64,000 bases of DNA from contig NZ_VLLE01000002.1 of assembly GCF_007830055.1 (NCBI RefSeq), positions 383,953 to 447,952 of the forward strand. Direction: 5' to 3'. The DNA is from Lacibacter cauensis. GTDB lineage: Bacteria > Bacteroidota > Bacteroidia > Chitinophagales > Chitinophagaceae. The position numbers and the translations under genes were made by a program. The notes beneath the pieces are model-generated. The model worked only from the letters and a program-made list of their open reading frames with translations, made no database searches and was not told where the DNA came from. This document shows, in pieces, positions 31,004-39,531 of this stretch (positions are counted from its first letter, which is position 1; every line of letters starts with the position of its first letter).

Positions 31004-31715
31004 AAACTCTTTTATCAAAGTATGTTTTTTCTGAGGTGCCTTTTTCAAAATATGCTTCAATGCCTCCTCCTTCGTGTCCAAATGCTGGTTGAACAATACC
31101 CCTTTGTAAAATGTCTACACTTTTTGGTTGCACATAAAATGCCCATTTAATTTCATCATCGTTTGGCAAAGCATATCTATCTACAGGGTCATCTTTGTAC
31201 ATTACACAGTGTAGATAGTCAATTTGCGTTGTCGTAAATGTGCCGTCTTTTAATCTTTTCTTTTCGAAGTCAACTCTCTTGTCATTTTCAAAAGCAGAAA
31301 GTCGTACAAATATTTCCGAACCATTGGCATTTTCTTTAGGACTGTCTGTCGCTCCTTTACCACCAGAGTGCCTACGTTTGTCCTTTTTTGTGCTTTCACT
31401 CATCATTTTGAATTGTAATGATAAGTTTCTAACAGTGTCAATTAACTGGCTCTTTTTAACAATGTCAATTGAACTTGTTTCTAAGGGCAAAAATTGCGCT
31501 TCATTTAATACAGAACTGAAAGACTTTGAAAAGGCCAGTTTTTTGGAATTTGCAAATGAATCGTCAAAATCTAATATCAATTCAGCATTATAAACTAAGT
31601 AGCGTTTTTTGATTGAACGTCCATATAGAGCTGCATCAATTACTTGATATCCCATTCCGGTTTCAGGAAGGTTTATAAGTTTTGTTGTGTCTGAAAAGTA
31701 TGCTTTATGTATCAT
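30993..31715 (-). CDS. GMGYQ-domain protein with TNT-toxin-like C-terminal segment
   Basis: The 240-residue protein has an N-terminal domain (1-65) with LPETGMGYQVIDA, a helical middle, and a charged linker (STKKDKRRHSGGKGATDSPKENANG, about 108-132). The C-terminal domain (133-240) ends DRYALPNDDEIKWAFYVQP, then GIVQPAFGHEGGGIEAYFEKG. That last pattern (ALP; Y-V-x-P; G-x-x-x-PAFG-x-x-GGG-x-E/Q) resembles the end of TNT-type NAD-glycohydrolase toxin domains, in which I recall PAFGQPGGGIQY-like wording. No signal peptide or secretion domain is seen. The next gene overlaps its 3' end and carries only the N-terminal domain. AT-rich composition suggests acquisition. Function is uncertain. Confidence 0.6.
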   Translation of the reverse strand: MIHKAYFSDTTKLINLPETGMGYQVIDAALYGRSIKKRYLVYNAELILDFDDSFANSKKLAFSKSFSSVLNEAQFLPLETSSIDIVKKSQLIDTVRNLSLQFKMMSESTKKDKRRHSGGKGATDSPKENANGSEIFVRLSAFENDKRVDFEKKRLKDGTFTTTQIDYLHCVMYKDDPVDRYALPNDDEIKWAFYVQPKSVDILQRGIVQPAFGHEGGGIEAYFEKGTSEKTYFDKRVYEK

Positions 31716-31818
31716 AGTCAGGTGTTGTCTTAAATTGCTGTCAACACTTAAATATACGCACCTTCTTAGTTTAAAAGCTATTGATCATCAAAGGAAACTT
31801 AACTAAGTATGTTCTTCG

Positions 31819-33177
31819 CTATATTACTTTCCCCTTCCACTTATCACTCTTCAAATAATTAAAGGCCATTACAAAAATGACGCTCCAGTAAATGAGTTCC
31901 GAAGCCCATGCCCAGATGAGGTTGAGTTTGTACACTTCCAGTACAAGGACAATATAAACGAGATAAGCCACAATGGTCACCGCTTCAATAATGAGATTCA
32001 TTTTGGTATTACCGGTACCTGTAACAGCATTCAGCCATACTACGGAAATCGACATCAGCAACATACCCGTTGTTACCATCCGCAATACCGGTACGGCCGC
32101 TGCAACAAATTCGTTCGATAAACGAAACACCGACAGCAGCTCATGTGCAAATACATTGAACAGGATGAACATACACAGGGCTGATGTAAAGCTCAGCTTC
32201 ATAATACGGTAAATCAGCTTGTGTACATCGTGGCTTCTTCCTTGCCCGATGATATTACTCACCATGGCATTGGTGGTGGATGCAAATGCCCAGATGAACA
32301 CACCCGACAGCGAAAAAATATTCCGCATTACATTCGATACCGCCAAAGCCCGTTCGCCGTGATGTTCAATTAAAATATAAAACACCAGCCAGCTGATGAG
32401 GCTGATGGAAAACTGTCCGATCAATGGTGCCGAAATACGCAGGATGAGCCTGGTTAACTCTTTGCTGTAGCGTAAATAACTGAACAAATGAAAGCGTGCA
32501 TGCAAACCTTTCAGTAAAATAAAACCAAACACCACTACCACACCAATGGCTTCGGCCAGTACCGATGCCACGGCTGCACCGTTAAAGCCCAGCTCAGGTA
32601 ACCCGAAATGACCGTAGATAAAACCATAATCGAAAAAGATATTGGCACCGGCTTCAAACAAAGTGCCGATCATGAGGTAGCGACTGTTATTCGTACCCAC
32701 CAAAAATGCATTCCCCATCTGGAACAGGTAGAGGAAGGGCAGCCCCCATACACGAATCTTTAAAAAATTAACCGCACTCTTGTCTACATTTTGCGATTGC
32801 AACACGTTGTTGAAAATAACCGGCGCCAGCAGGTAGGTAAGTGCAATGCCGATGGCTGCAAAAATCAACGCAATGCGCACGCCCTGCGAAAAGAGTTTGC
32901 CGATTTCTTCCAACCGGTTTTCGCCTGCACGTCTTGCAATCAGCGATTGAATGGCATTGTTGAGCCCATTACCCACAACTGCCACCACCAAAAAATACAC
33001 GCCGGTAATACCCGCTGTTCCCAATGCCGCTTCGCCCAATCCGCTTACGAAATAATTATTGGCAGTAAAATTGAGGAAGGGTACCAGCAGCGAAAGGCTG
33101 ATGGGCAGCGACATTGATAAGATTTGCCGGTTGTTGATCTCCAGTTTTAAATCGTTCTTCGGTAAAGCAGTTTCCAA
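31819..33177 (-). CDS. MATE-family multidrug/sodium antiporter
   Basis: The 452-residue protein has twelve hydrophobic helices in two six-helix halves. It opens NRQILSMSLPISLSLLVPFLNFTANNYFVSGLGEAALGTAGI, characteristic of MATE efflux proteins that export cationic compounds against Na+ or H+. The start is TTG at 33177, because an in-frame TAA lies 12 bases upstream and the N-terminal residues before the first Met (residue 22) are typical of the family. It is divergent from the DUF3822 gene; the 152-bp gap holds a degenerate inverted repeat. Confidence 0.9.
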   Translation of the reverse strand: METALPKNDLKLEINNRQILSMSLPISLSLLVPFLNFTANNYFVSGLGEAALGTAGITGVYFLVVAVVGNGLNNAIQSLIARRAGENRLEEIGKLFSQGVRIALIFAAIGIALTYLLAPVIFNNVLQSQNVDKSAVNFLKIRVWGLPFLYLFQMGNAFLVGTNNSRYLMIGTLFEAGANIFFDYGFIYGHFGLPELGFNGAAVASVLAEAIGVVVVFGFILLKGLHARFHLFSYLRYSKELTRLILRISAPLIGQFSISLISWLVFYILIEHHGERALAVSNVMRNIFSLSGVFIWAFASTTNAMVSNIIGQGRSHDVHKLIYRIMKLSFTSALCMFILFNVFAHELLSVFRLSNEFVAAAVPVLRMVTTGMLLMSISVVWLNAVTGTGNTKMNLIIEAVTIVAYLVYIVLVLEVYKLNLIWAWASELIYWSVIFVMAFNYLKSDKWKGKVI

Positions 33178-33205
33178 GCAGCGTTATTTTTGGCGAAGAT
33201 AAGAT

Positions 33206-33280
33206 AGAGACACGGATGACACGGATAAAGCCGGATCTTCGCAGATCGAAAAATCAGTGGTCATCTATCCAATCAGTGCC
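33206..33280. repeat. Degenerate inverted repeat of the CACGGATGACACGGAT type
   Basis: The left part (AGACACGGATGACACGGATA) and right part (AATCAGTGGTC, then CCAATCAGTGCC) are partial reverse complements. The wording resembles the repeat at 544-605. Confidence 0.4.
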
Positions 33281-33329
33281 TTCCGAGATGCTATTCACCC
33301 GATTATCGTATTATTGCAGCAATTGAAGT

Positions 33330-34166
33330 ATGAGTACAGTATTACATCCAACAGTAGAGCTTGGCAGCAACAATCCCGAAACGGTTGATACCGCATCGGC
33401 TTACCTGTTGGTGCAGGTGGGGAACGGGTTTGTTGGTTTTGTTTCGTTTCAGCCAACACAAAAAGAAGTTCATGCATGGATTGTGTACGAAACTGCGGTG
33501 CATGAACTGGAAGAGAAAGTAGCGGCCATTGCAGCGAAACACACGTGGGTACATACCAACTATAAAAAAGTATTGCTGGTGCAATATGCCGCCACCAATG
33601 CCTTGGTGCCTGCAAGTTTAAACAGCGATGCGGCAAAAGAATCGTTGCTGGAGTTAATGAACGGCCCGTTGTACAACACGGTGCTGGCAAAAGATATTGT
33701 GTTACAGCAGAGCCTCGTTAATCATTACAGTATCGATGCAACGGCAGCAGCCTTGTTGAATAAACGTTTTCCGAAAGCTGAGTGGTGGCATCTGCAATCG
33801 TTACTGCTTACGCAAAAAGCATCAGCCGAACCGAGAATAACTGTTACCATCCGCTTCAGCGAAGTGCAGCTGACAGCAGAGCGTGGCGGTAATTGGTTGC
33901 TGCTGCAATCGTACAGCTATCAAACACCGGAAGATGTGCTGTATTATATTCTGCATGCGATGGAGCAATTGCAGTTAAGCCAGGAAGAGACCACGGTGCT
34001 GTTGCAGGGTTATATCAATCAGCATTCAGCTTTGTACGATGTGTTGTATAATTATATTCTCAATTTGCAGTTGAAAGAGGAACTCGTGTATAGCTTTCCT
34101 GCAAAAGAAGATCATCCGGTACATTTATCAGCTTCACTCGACCAGGTTTTAGTATGCGTATCATAA
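33330..34166 (+). CDS. DUF3822 family protein
   Basis: The 278-residue cytoplasmic protein matches DUF3822, an actin-like-fold family that in Bacteroidota sits directly upstream of rsmD. Visible features are ASAYLLVQVGNGFVGFVSF near 25-45, VLLVQYAATNALVPASLN near 90, and NHYSIDATAAALLNKRFP near 130. The reaction is unknown. Its 3' end overlaps rsmD by 13 bases, indicating coupled translation and perhaps a link to ribosome maturation. Confidence 0.83.
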   Translation: MSTVLHPTVELGSNNPETVDTASAYLLVQVGNGFVGFVSFQPTQKEVHAWIVYETAVHELEEKVAAIAAKHTWVHTNYKKVLLVQYAATNALVPASLNSDAAKESLLELMNGPLYNTVLAKDIVLQQSLVNHYSIDATAAALLNKRFPKAEWWHLQSLLLTQKASAEPRITVTIRFSEVQLTAERGGNWLLLQSYSYQTPEDVLYYILHAMEQLQLSQEETTVLLQGYINQHSALYDVLYNYILNLQLKEELVYSFPAKEDHPVHLSASLDQVLVCVS

Positions 34167-34702
34167 GTGGAAAATTCGGCGGAAGAACCTTTCAGCCACC
34201 GGCCAAAATGCCTTACACAAGGCCAACAACCGATTTGGCAAAAGGTGGTTTGTTCAACATCATCGAAAACAATCTCGATATTGAAGAGTTGAAAACACTC
34301 GATCTTTTTGGTGGCACGGGCAGCATCAGTTACGAGCTGGCAAGCCGTGGCGCAACTGATCAAACCATAGTAGAGAAAGATGTAAACATGAGTGCCTTTA
34401 TTAAGCAAACGGCAGCTAAGCTGGGCATTCCGTTAAAGCTGGTAAAGATGGATGTGTTCAAATACATTGAGCAGTGTAACGAAAAATTCGATTTCATTTT
34501 TGCAGGTCCGCCGTATGCGTTAGGCACCATCGATGAGTTACCGAAAGAAATTTTCAAGCATGGTTTATTAAACGAAGGTGGCTGGTTTGTATTGGAACAT
34601 ACGCCACGCAACAGCTATACACAGTTTCCGTTTTTCCGTACAGAGCGGAACTACGGCACCACCATCTTCTCTATCTTCGTAAACAAACCCAAAGACGAAT
34701 GA
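34154..34702 (+). CDS. rsmD: 16S rRNA (guanine966-N2)-methyltransferase RsmD, with GPPY in place of DPPY
   Basis: The 182-residue Rossmann methyltransferase opens with the RsmD signature MRIISGKFGGRTFQPP and RPTTDLAKGGLFNII. The SAM loop is TLDLFGGTGSISYEL (48-62) and the acidic end of strand 2 is VEKD (73-76). The catalytic motif IV, normally (D/N)PPY, reads AGPPY with Gly at 118. It would methylate G966 of 16S rRNA in the small subunit. It overlaps both the upstream DUF3822 gene and the downstream cyclo-ligase gene by a few bases, so it belongs to one operon. Whether the Gly substitution reduces activity cannot be told from sequence. Confidence 0.9.
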   Translation: MRIISGKFGGRTFQPPAKMPYTRPTTDLAKGGLFNIIENNLDIEELKTLDLFGGTGSISYELASRGATDQTIVEKDVNMSAFIKQTAAKLGIPLKLVKMDVFKYIEQCNEKFDFIFAGPPYALGTIDELPKEIFKHGLLNEGGWFVLEHTPRNSYTQFPFFRTERNYGTTIFSIFVNKPKDE

Positions 34703-35271
34703 CGAAAAAAGAGGCAAGAAAAGTTTTTAAAGAAATGCGGTTAAGCCTCACCGTGGGAGATCGTAACAGGTTTGATGATCTGATCCTTATCCATTTTCAG
34801 CAACTGCAATTACCCGATCTGTTTTATGTACACACGTATCTTGCCATGAAAGAGCAGCGTGAAATTGAAACCGATCATTTACTGCATTACCTCGAGTTCC
34901 GCAACCCGGAGCTGAAGATCGTTATCCCCCGCATGGATCATACAACCAGCGAACTGCTGCATATTGAATACGATGAGTTGGTAGATGTGATGAAAAATGA
35001 ATGGGGCATTCACGAACCGGTGAATGGTAACCTGGTAGATGAACAACTGATCGACTTAGTGTTTGTTCCGTTGTTGGCCTTTGATGAAGACGGTTACCGT
35101 GTTGGTTATGGTAAAGGCTTTTACGATAAATTCCTCGCCAAATGCAGACCCGATGTGTTGAAGGTGGGATTAAGTTATTTTGAGCCCATACCACGCATCA
35201 GCGACCGTGCACAATTTGATATACCTTTAAACTATTGCGTTACTCCGCAACGTGTGTATGAATTTGGCTAA
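34699..35271 (+). CDS. 5-formyltetrahydrofolate cyclo-ligase
   Basis: The 190-residue protein has the family's ATP/folate motif LVFVPLLAFDEDGYRVGYGKGFYDKFLA near 120-147 and an N-terminal basic helix (MTKKEARKVFKEMR). It converts 5-formyl-THF to 5,10-methenyl-THF with ATP, in the cytoplasm. Start and stop codons overlap both neighbours (rsmD by 4 bases, lpxK by 14). Confidence 0.92.
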   Translation: MTKKEARKVFKEMRLSLTVGDRNRFDDLILIHFQQLQLPDLFYVHTYLAMKEQREIETDHLLHYLEFRNPELKIVIPRMDHTTSELLHIEYDELVDVMKNEWGIHEPVNGNLVDEQLIDLVFVPLLAFDEDGYRVGYGKGFYDKFLAKCRPDVLKVGLSYFEPIPRISDRAQFDIPLNYCVTPQRVYEFG

Positions 35272-36334
35272 TCTCACATTCCAGTCTGTACGTTTTTTAC
35301 TGTTGCCGTTTGCGTTGCTGTACGGCGTTGCTGTGTGGGTACGTAACAGGTTGTACGATAAACAGCTGTTGAAATCAACAACAGTAAACATGCCCATTAT
35401 TTGCGTGGGCAATTTAAGTGTGGGTGGTACCGGTAAATCGCCCATGGTAGAATATTTGTTGCGTTTGCTGAAAGACGAAGTAAAAATGGCAACCCTGAGC
35501 CGTGGATACAAACGCAAAACAAAAGGGTATGCCTTGGCAAACGAAAACACAACTGCATTGGAAATTGGTGATGAGCCCATGCAGTTTCATTTGAAGTTTC
35601 CCGATGTAACCGTTGCTGTTGGTGAAGAACGGATTGAAGCGATACCGCAATTGCTGCACGACCGGCCCGATACGCAAGCTATCATCCTGGATGATGGTTT
35701 TCAGCACAGAGCCATCAAAGCAGGTTTGAATATTTTGCTCACGGATTACAACAATCTGTTTACCCGTGATTTCTTTTTGCCTACCGGTGACTTACGGGAT
35801 GAGCGCAGCAGTTACAAACGTGCCGAAGTAATTGTGGTGACCAAATGCCCGGCAACATTAACCGAAGCGGAGCGTAACGAAATTGAAGCAGAGATCAAAC
35901 CATTGCTGCATCAGCAGATATTCTTTTCAACAATCGAATATGGTGTGCCGTATCATATTCTGCATCCGCAGCAGGATTATCATTTGCACAAACAGCTCGA
36001 AGTGTTGCTGGTAACCGGTATTGCCAATACGGAGCCATTAACAAAGCATATCCTGGCCAATTCGTACACGTACGAGAAAATCAGTTTCAGCGATCATCAT
36101 ATTTTCAGTATCGATGATTTGAAAGAGATCCGCAAGCGGTTCAGTAAAATGGATCATGCAGCAAAAATTATCATCACCACCGAAAAAGATGCAGTGCGGT
36201 TGGTAAAGTTCAAAGAAGAACTGGAAGATCTTCCGTTGTTCGTTTTACCCATTCGTCATCGTATCTTGTTTAACAGGGAAGAAGCGTTGAAGAAAACAGT
36301 GATTGCTTTTATTCAGCAATTCTCCCGTAAATAA
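35258..36334 (+). CDS. lpxK: Tetraacyldisaccharide 4'-kinase
   Basis: The 358-residue protein starts at ATG 35258 (MNLANLTF) with a membrane-associating N-terminal helix (RFLLLPFALLYGVAVWVRN). The P-loop-like ICVGNLSVGGTGKSPMVEYLL follows, then LSRGYKRKTKGY, GDEP, ILDDGFQHRAIKAGLNILLTDYNN and PTGDLRDERSSYKRAEVIVVTK, all LpxK signatures. It phosphorylates the lipid A precursor at the inner membrane. It overlaps the cyclo-ligase gene and is followed 6 bases later by rnr. Confidence 0.95.
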   Translation: MNLANLTFQSVRFLLLPFALLYGVAVWVRNRLYDKQLLKSTTVNMPIICVGNLSVGGTGKSPMVEYLLRLLKDEVKMATLSRGYKRKTKGYALANENTTALEIGDEPMQFHLKFPDVTVAVGEERIEAIPQLLHDRPDTQAIILDDGFQHRAIKAGLNILLTDYNNLFTRDFFLPTGDLRDERSSYKRAEVIVVTKCPATLTEAERNEIEAEIKPLLHQQIFFSTIEYGVPYHILHPQQDYHLHKQLEVLLVTGIANTEPLTKHILANSYTYEKISFSDHHIFSIDDLKEIRKRFSKMDHAAKIIITTEKDAVRLVKFKEELEDLPLFVLPIRHRILFNREEALKKTVIAFIQQFSRK

Positions 36335-36340
36335 AACAAT

Positions 36341-38446
36341 ATGAAGAAAAAGAAAATTAACAAAGATCAAAAGCAGAAAGGAGCGAAAGGTTCCTCGGCA
36401 AAACATAAACAGGGTACGAAAACCGCTGCAGGTAAAGTTGCAGGTGGCAGGCACAAACATCCCGGTGCCAATCATCGTGGTGTAATTGAAATTACCAGGA
36501 GTGGTATGGGCTATGTAACCGTTACAGATATGGAACGGGACATCATTGTTCGTCCGCAACATTTTAATACGGCACTGCATGGCGATACTGTGGAAGTACA
36601 GATTACCAAAAGCGGTGGCGGAGGAGGAAGAATGGAAGGTGAAATTGTGCGCATTATTGAACGGAAGCAAACACAGTTCATCGGCCGCATCAGCATTCAG
36701 AAGAATTACAGTTTTTTTATTCCGGAAACAGACAGGCCCATGCCCGATCTGTTTATTCCAACCGATAAACTTAACGGTGCAACAAACGGTGATAAGGTAG
36801 TAGTGAAACTAACGGCGTGGGATAAGGCCAAACGTGCACCCGAAGGCGAAGTGCTGGAACTGGTGAAACAGGAAGCCGAGAATGATATTGCCATGAAGCA
36901 GATCTTACTTTCGGCAGGTTTCAATCTCAGCTTTGATGATGAAGTAATGGAACAGGCCGAACGTTTTCCGGACGGTGTGAGTGCTGCAGAAGCAAAGAAG
37001 CGCAGAGATTTCCGTGATATCCTCACATTTACAATTGATCCGGTGGATGCAAAAGATTTTGATGATGCCCTTTCCATTCAGAAACTGGAAAATGGGATGT
37101 ACGAAATAGGTGTACACATTGCTGATGTGAGCCATTACGTGGAGCCGGGGACTGCATTGGATGATGAAGCGTATGCAAGAGCTACATCGGTGTATCTGCC
37201 CGATCGAGTATTGCCGATGTTGCCTGAGCGTATTTCGAATGAATTGTGTTCGCTTCGTCCAAAGGAAGATAAGTACACGTTTTCTGCTGTGTTTAAAATA
37301 ACAGGCAAGGGAGAAATCAAAGAAGTGTGGCTCGGAAGAACAGTGATTCATTCCGATCATCGCTTTACCTACGAGCAGGTGCAGGAAATAATTGAAGCCG
37401 GTGAAGGTTTGTACGGCGAAGAAATTCTGCTGCTCAAAACACTTGCGCAAAAGATGCGGAAAGAGCGTTTCAAAAAAGGGGCGATCAATTTCTCTTCGCA
37501 GGAAGTACGTTTTGTGTTGGATGAAAATCGGAAACCAATTGGTATTACCATTAAAGAAAGCAAAGAAGCGCATCAGCTGATTGAAGAGTTTATGTTGCTG
37601 GCGAATAAACATGTAGCGGAGTTTATTGGTAAGATTACGGTGAAAGACAAGCCGGTGCCATTCCCGTATCGTGTACACGATACGCCCGATGAAGCAAAGC
37701 TTGGTCCGTTTATGGTGTTTGCCAAAAAGTACGGTCATACATTCGATATATCATCGCCGCAACGCATTGCCGAATCGTTTAACCAGATGCTGAAAGATGC
37801 ACACGGTAAACCGGAGCAGCATGTATTGGAAGCGCTGGGCATCCGTACGATGGCGAAAGCTGTTTATACGGCAGAAAATATCGGTCACTATGGTTTAGGC
37901 TTTGAACATTATTGTCATTTCACTTCACCCATCCGTCGTTATCCCGATGTGTTGGTGCATCGTGTATTGCAGCAATGTCTGGATAAAGAACCGCAGATCG
38001 ATAAAAAAATGGAAGCGAAATGCAAGCATTGCAGTGAACGTGAACGTTCGGCTATGGAAAGCGAACGGGCTGCCAACAAATACAAACAGGTGGAGTACAT
38101 GAGCCAGTTCCTTGGCGAAGAGTTTGACGGTGTGGTGAGTGGTGTAGCTTCGTTCGGTTTTTGGGTAGAAACGGTTGAACATAAATGCGAGGGACTTGTT
38201 AGTTTGTTTTCATTAAGCGATTTTGACGATTTCCGCCATGTGGAAGAAGACTATTGCTTAGTGGGTAAACGCAGTGGACGAACATTCCGGATGGGTGATA
38301 AAGTGACGATCAAAGTAGTGGCAGCCAATCTGGAAAAACGTCAGCTCGATTACGAGTTGGTGCTGGGGCATATCGATTCAACCGAAAAGAAAGTATTGCA
38401 GCCAACGAAGTTTCAACATTCGAAGAAAAAGAGGGGAAAGAAGTGA
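36341..38446 (+). CDS. rnr: Ribonuclease R
   Basis: The 701-residue exoribonuclease has a lysine-rich N-terminus (MKKKKINKDQKQKGAKG) and cold-shock/OB domains (about 45-195). The RNB catalytic domain follows (about 215-550), with the metal-binding DPVDAKDFDDALSI, VHIADVSHYVEPGT and the later TSPIRRYPDVLVHRVL. A C-terminal S1 domain (about 610-690) and a basic tail (HSKKKRGKK) complete it. It degrades structured RNA 3' to 5'. It is the last gene of the DUF3822-rsmD-cyclo-ligase-lpxK-rnr run; an inverted repeat follows. Confidence 0.95.
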   Translation: MKKKKINKDQKQKGAKGSSAKHKQGTKTAAGKVAGGRHKHPGANHRGVIEITRSGMGYVTVTDMERDIIVRPQHFNTALHGDTVEVQITKSGGGGGRMEGEIVRIIERKQTQFIGRISIQKNYSFFIPETDRPMPDLFIPTDKLNGATNGDKVVVKLTAWDKAKRAPEGEVLELVKQEAENDIAMKQILLSAGFNLSFDDEVMEQAERFPDGVSAAEAKKRRDFRDILTFTIDPVDAKDFDDALSIQKLENGMYEIGVHIADVSHYVEPGTALDDEAYARATSVYLPDRVLPMLPERISNELCSLRPKEDKYTFSAVFKITGKGEIKEVWLGRTVIHSDHRFTYEQVQEIIEAGEGLYGEEILLLKTLAQKMRKERFKKGAINFSSQEVRFVLDENRKPIGITIKESKEAHQLIEEFMLLANKHVAEFIGKITVKDKPVPFPYRVHDTPDEAKLGPFMVFAKKYGHTFDISSPQRIAESFNQMLKDAHGKPEQHVLEALGIRTMAKAVYTAENIGHYGLGFEHYCHFTSPIRRYPDVLVHRVLQQCLDKEPQIDKKMEAKCKHCSERERSAMESERAANKYKQVEYMSQFLGEEFDGVVSGVASFGFWVETVEHKCEGLVSLFSLSDFDDFRHVEEDYCLVGKRSGRTFRMGDKVTIKVVAANLEKRQLDYELVLGHIDSTEKKVLQPTKFQHSKKKRGKK

Positions 38447-38451
38447 TGGCT

Positions 38452-38568
38452 GATTTAGGATGTATGATTTCTGATTTGTTTTGAAATCAACATCCTCATT
38501 ATGCTTAGCTATCTTGTGTGCTGTTCGTAAATCATCAATCAGACATCAGAAATCATACATCAAATTTT
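38452..38568. repeat. Inverted repeat between rnr and the polyprenyl synthase gene
   Basis: The left arm (38452-38478, GGATGTATGATTTCTGATTT) and right arm (38529-38568, ACATCAGAAATCATACATCA) share a 17-base exact reverse-complement core, ATCAGAAATCATACATC. The right arm ends at the start codon of the next gene. Confidence 0.75.
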
Positions 38569-39531
38569 ATGCAGTCGTTCGAGCAATTATTAAAACAATT
38601 TGAAGAGCATTTTAACAAGCGCATATTCCCAACAGAGCCGGCGTCGTTGTACGATGCGGCGCAACATATCCTCAGCATCGGCGGCAAACGAGTTCGTCCT
38701 GTTGCTGTGTTAATGGGCAACGAATTGTTTGATGAAATTAAACCCGATGCCTGGCAGGTAGCAACAGCCATTGAATTGTTTCATAATTTTTCGTTGATCC
38801 ATGATGATATAATGGATGAAGCGCCGCTGCGTCGTGGTAAACAAACTGTACATGCGATACATGGGGTAAACACAGCCATACTTGCCGGCGATGTAACATT
38901 GACCATGTCGTACGATTATCTCGGCAGAGTGGAAGGCGATGTAAAACCGATTCTTGCCTTATTCAATAAAACAGCATTGGAAGTTTCGGAAGGGCAGCAG
39001 ATGGATATGGATTTTGAAAAAAGGGAAACGGTGAGTCTTGCTGAATATGTACGCATGATCGAATTAAAAACATCGGTACTGCTGGCAGCCAGTTTAAAGC
39101 TCGGTGCAATGATCGGCGGTGCAAGTGTGGGTAATACCGAACATGTGTATGAGTTTGGCCGTAACCTCGGTATTGCGTTCCAGGTGCAGGACGATTACCT
39201 CGATTGTTTTGGCGATCCGGCTAAGTTTGGCAAACAGGTGGGGGGTGATATTAGAGCCAACAAGAAAACCTTTTTAATGATTCATGCACTGGAAACAGCA
39301 TCGGCTGCACAACAGCAACAGCTGAAAGAACTGATGCAAACAAACCCGGCCGATAAAGTAGAACAGGTGTTGGCCATTTTTAAATCGGCAGGAGTTGATG
39401 AATGGGCGATGCAACTCAAAAATCAATACTTCGAAAAAGCCATGCAGCATTTAGAAGATATAGCCGTGCTGAGTAAACGAAAAGAACCGTTGCAACAGCT
39501 TGCACAGTTTTTGGTACAGCGAGAATACTAA
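38569..39531 (+). CDS. Polyprenyl synthetase (trans-prenyl diphosphate synthase)
   Basis: The 320-residue all-helical synthase has the first aspartate-rich motif DDIMD (79-83, followed by EAPLRRG) and the second DDYLD (208-212), plus GGKRVRP (38-44). It condenses isopentenyl diphosphate onto allylic diphosphates. Phe at the fifth position before the first motif (HNFSLIHDD) suggests a short product, C15-C20, but this is inference. ATG 38569 is chosen; upstream in-frame codons are inverted-repeat sequence. It ends tail to tail with a small lipoprotein gene (4-base overlap). Confidence 0.9.
   Translation: MQSFEQLLKQFEEHFNKRIFPTEPASLYDAAQHILSIGGKRVRPVAVLMGNELFDEIKPDAWQVATAIELFHNFSLIHDDIMDEAPLRRGKQTVHAIHGVNTAILAGDVTLTMSYDYLGRVEGDVKPILALFNKTALEVSEGQQMDMDFEKRETVSLAEYVRMIELKTSVLLAASLKLGAMIGGASVGNTEHVYEFGRNLGIAFQVQDDYLDCFGDPAKFGKQVGGDIRANKKTFLMIHALETASAAQQQQLKELMQTNPADKVEQVLAIFKSAGVDEWAMQLKNQYFEKAMQHLEDIAVLSKRKEPLQQLAQFLVQREY

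Noticed and set aside
30785-31715. The two minus-strand GMGYQ frames as a single gene broken by a frameshift
   Set aside because: The small frame repeats the N-terminal domain of the large one instead of continuing its C-terminus, and it has its own ATG 11 bases inside the large gene, so two coupled genes fit better.
33295-33690. Minus-strand frame opposite the DUF3822 gene
   Set aside because: Shadow of a conserved gene with normal start and operon position.
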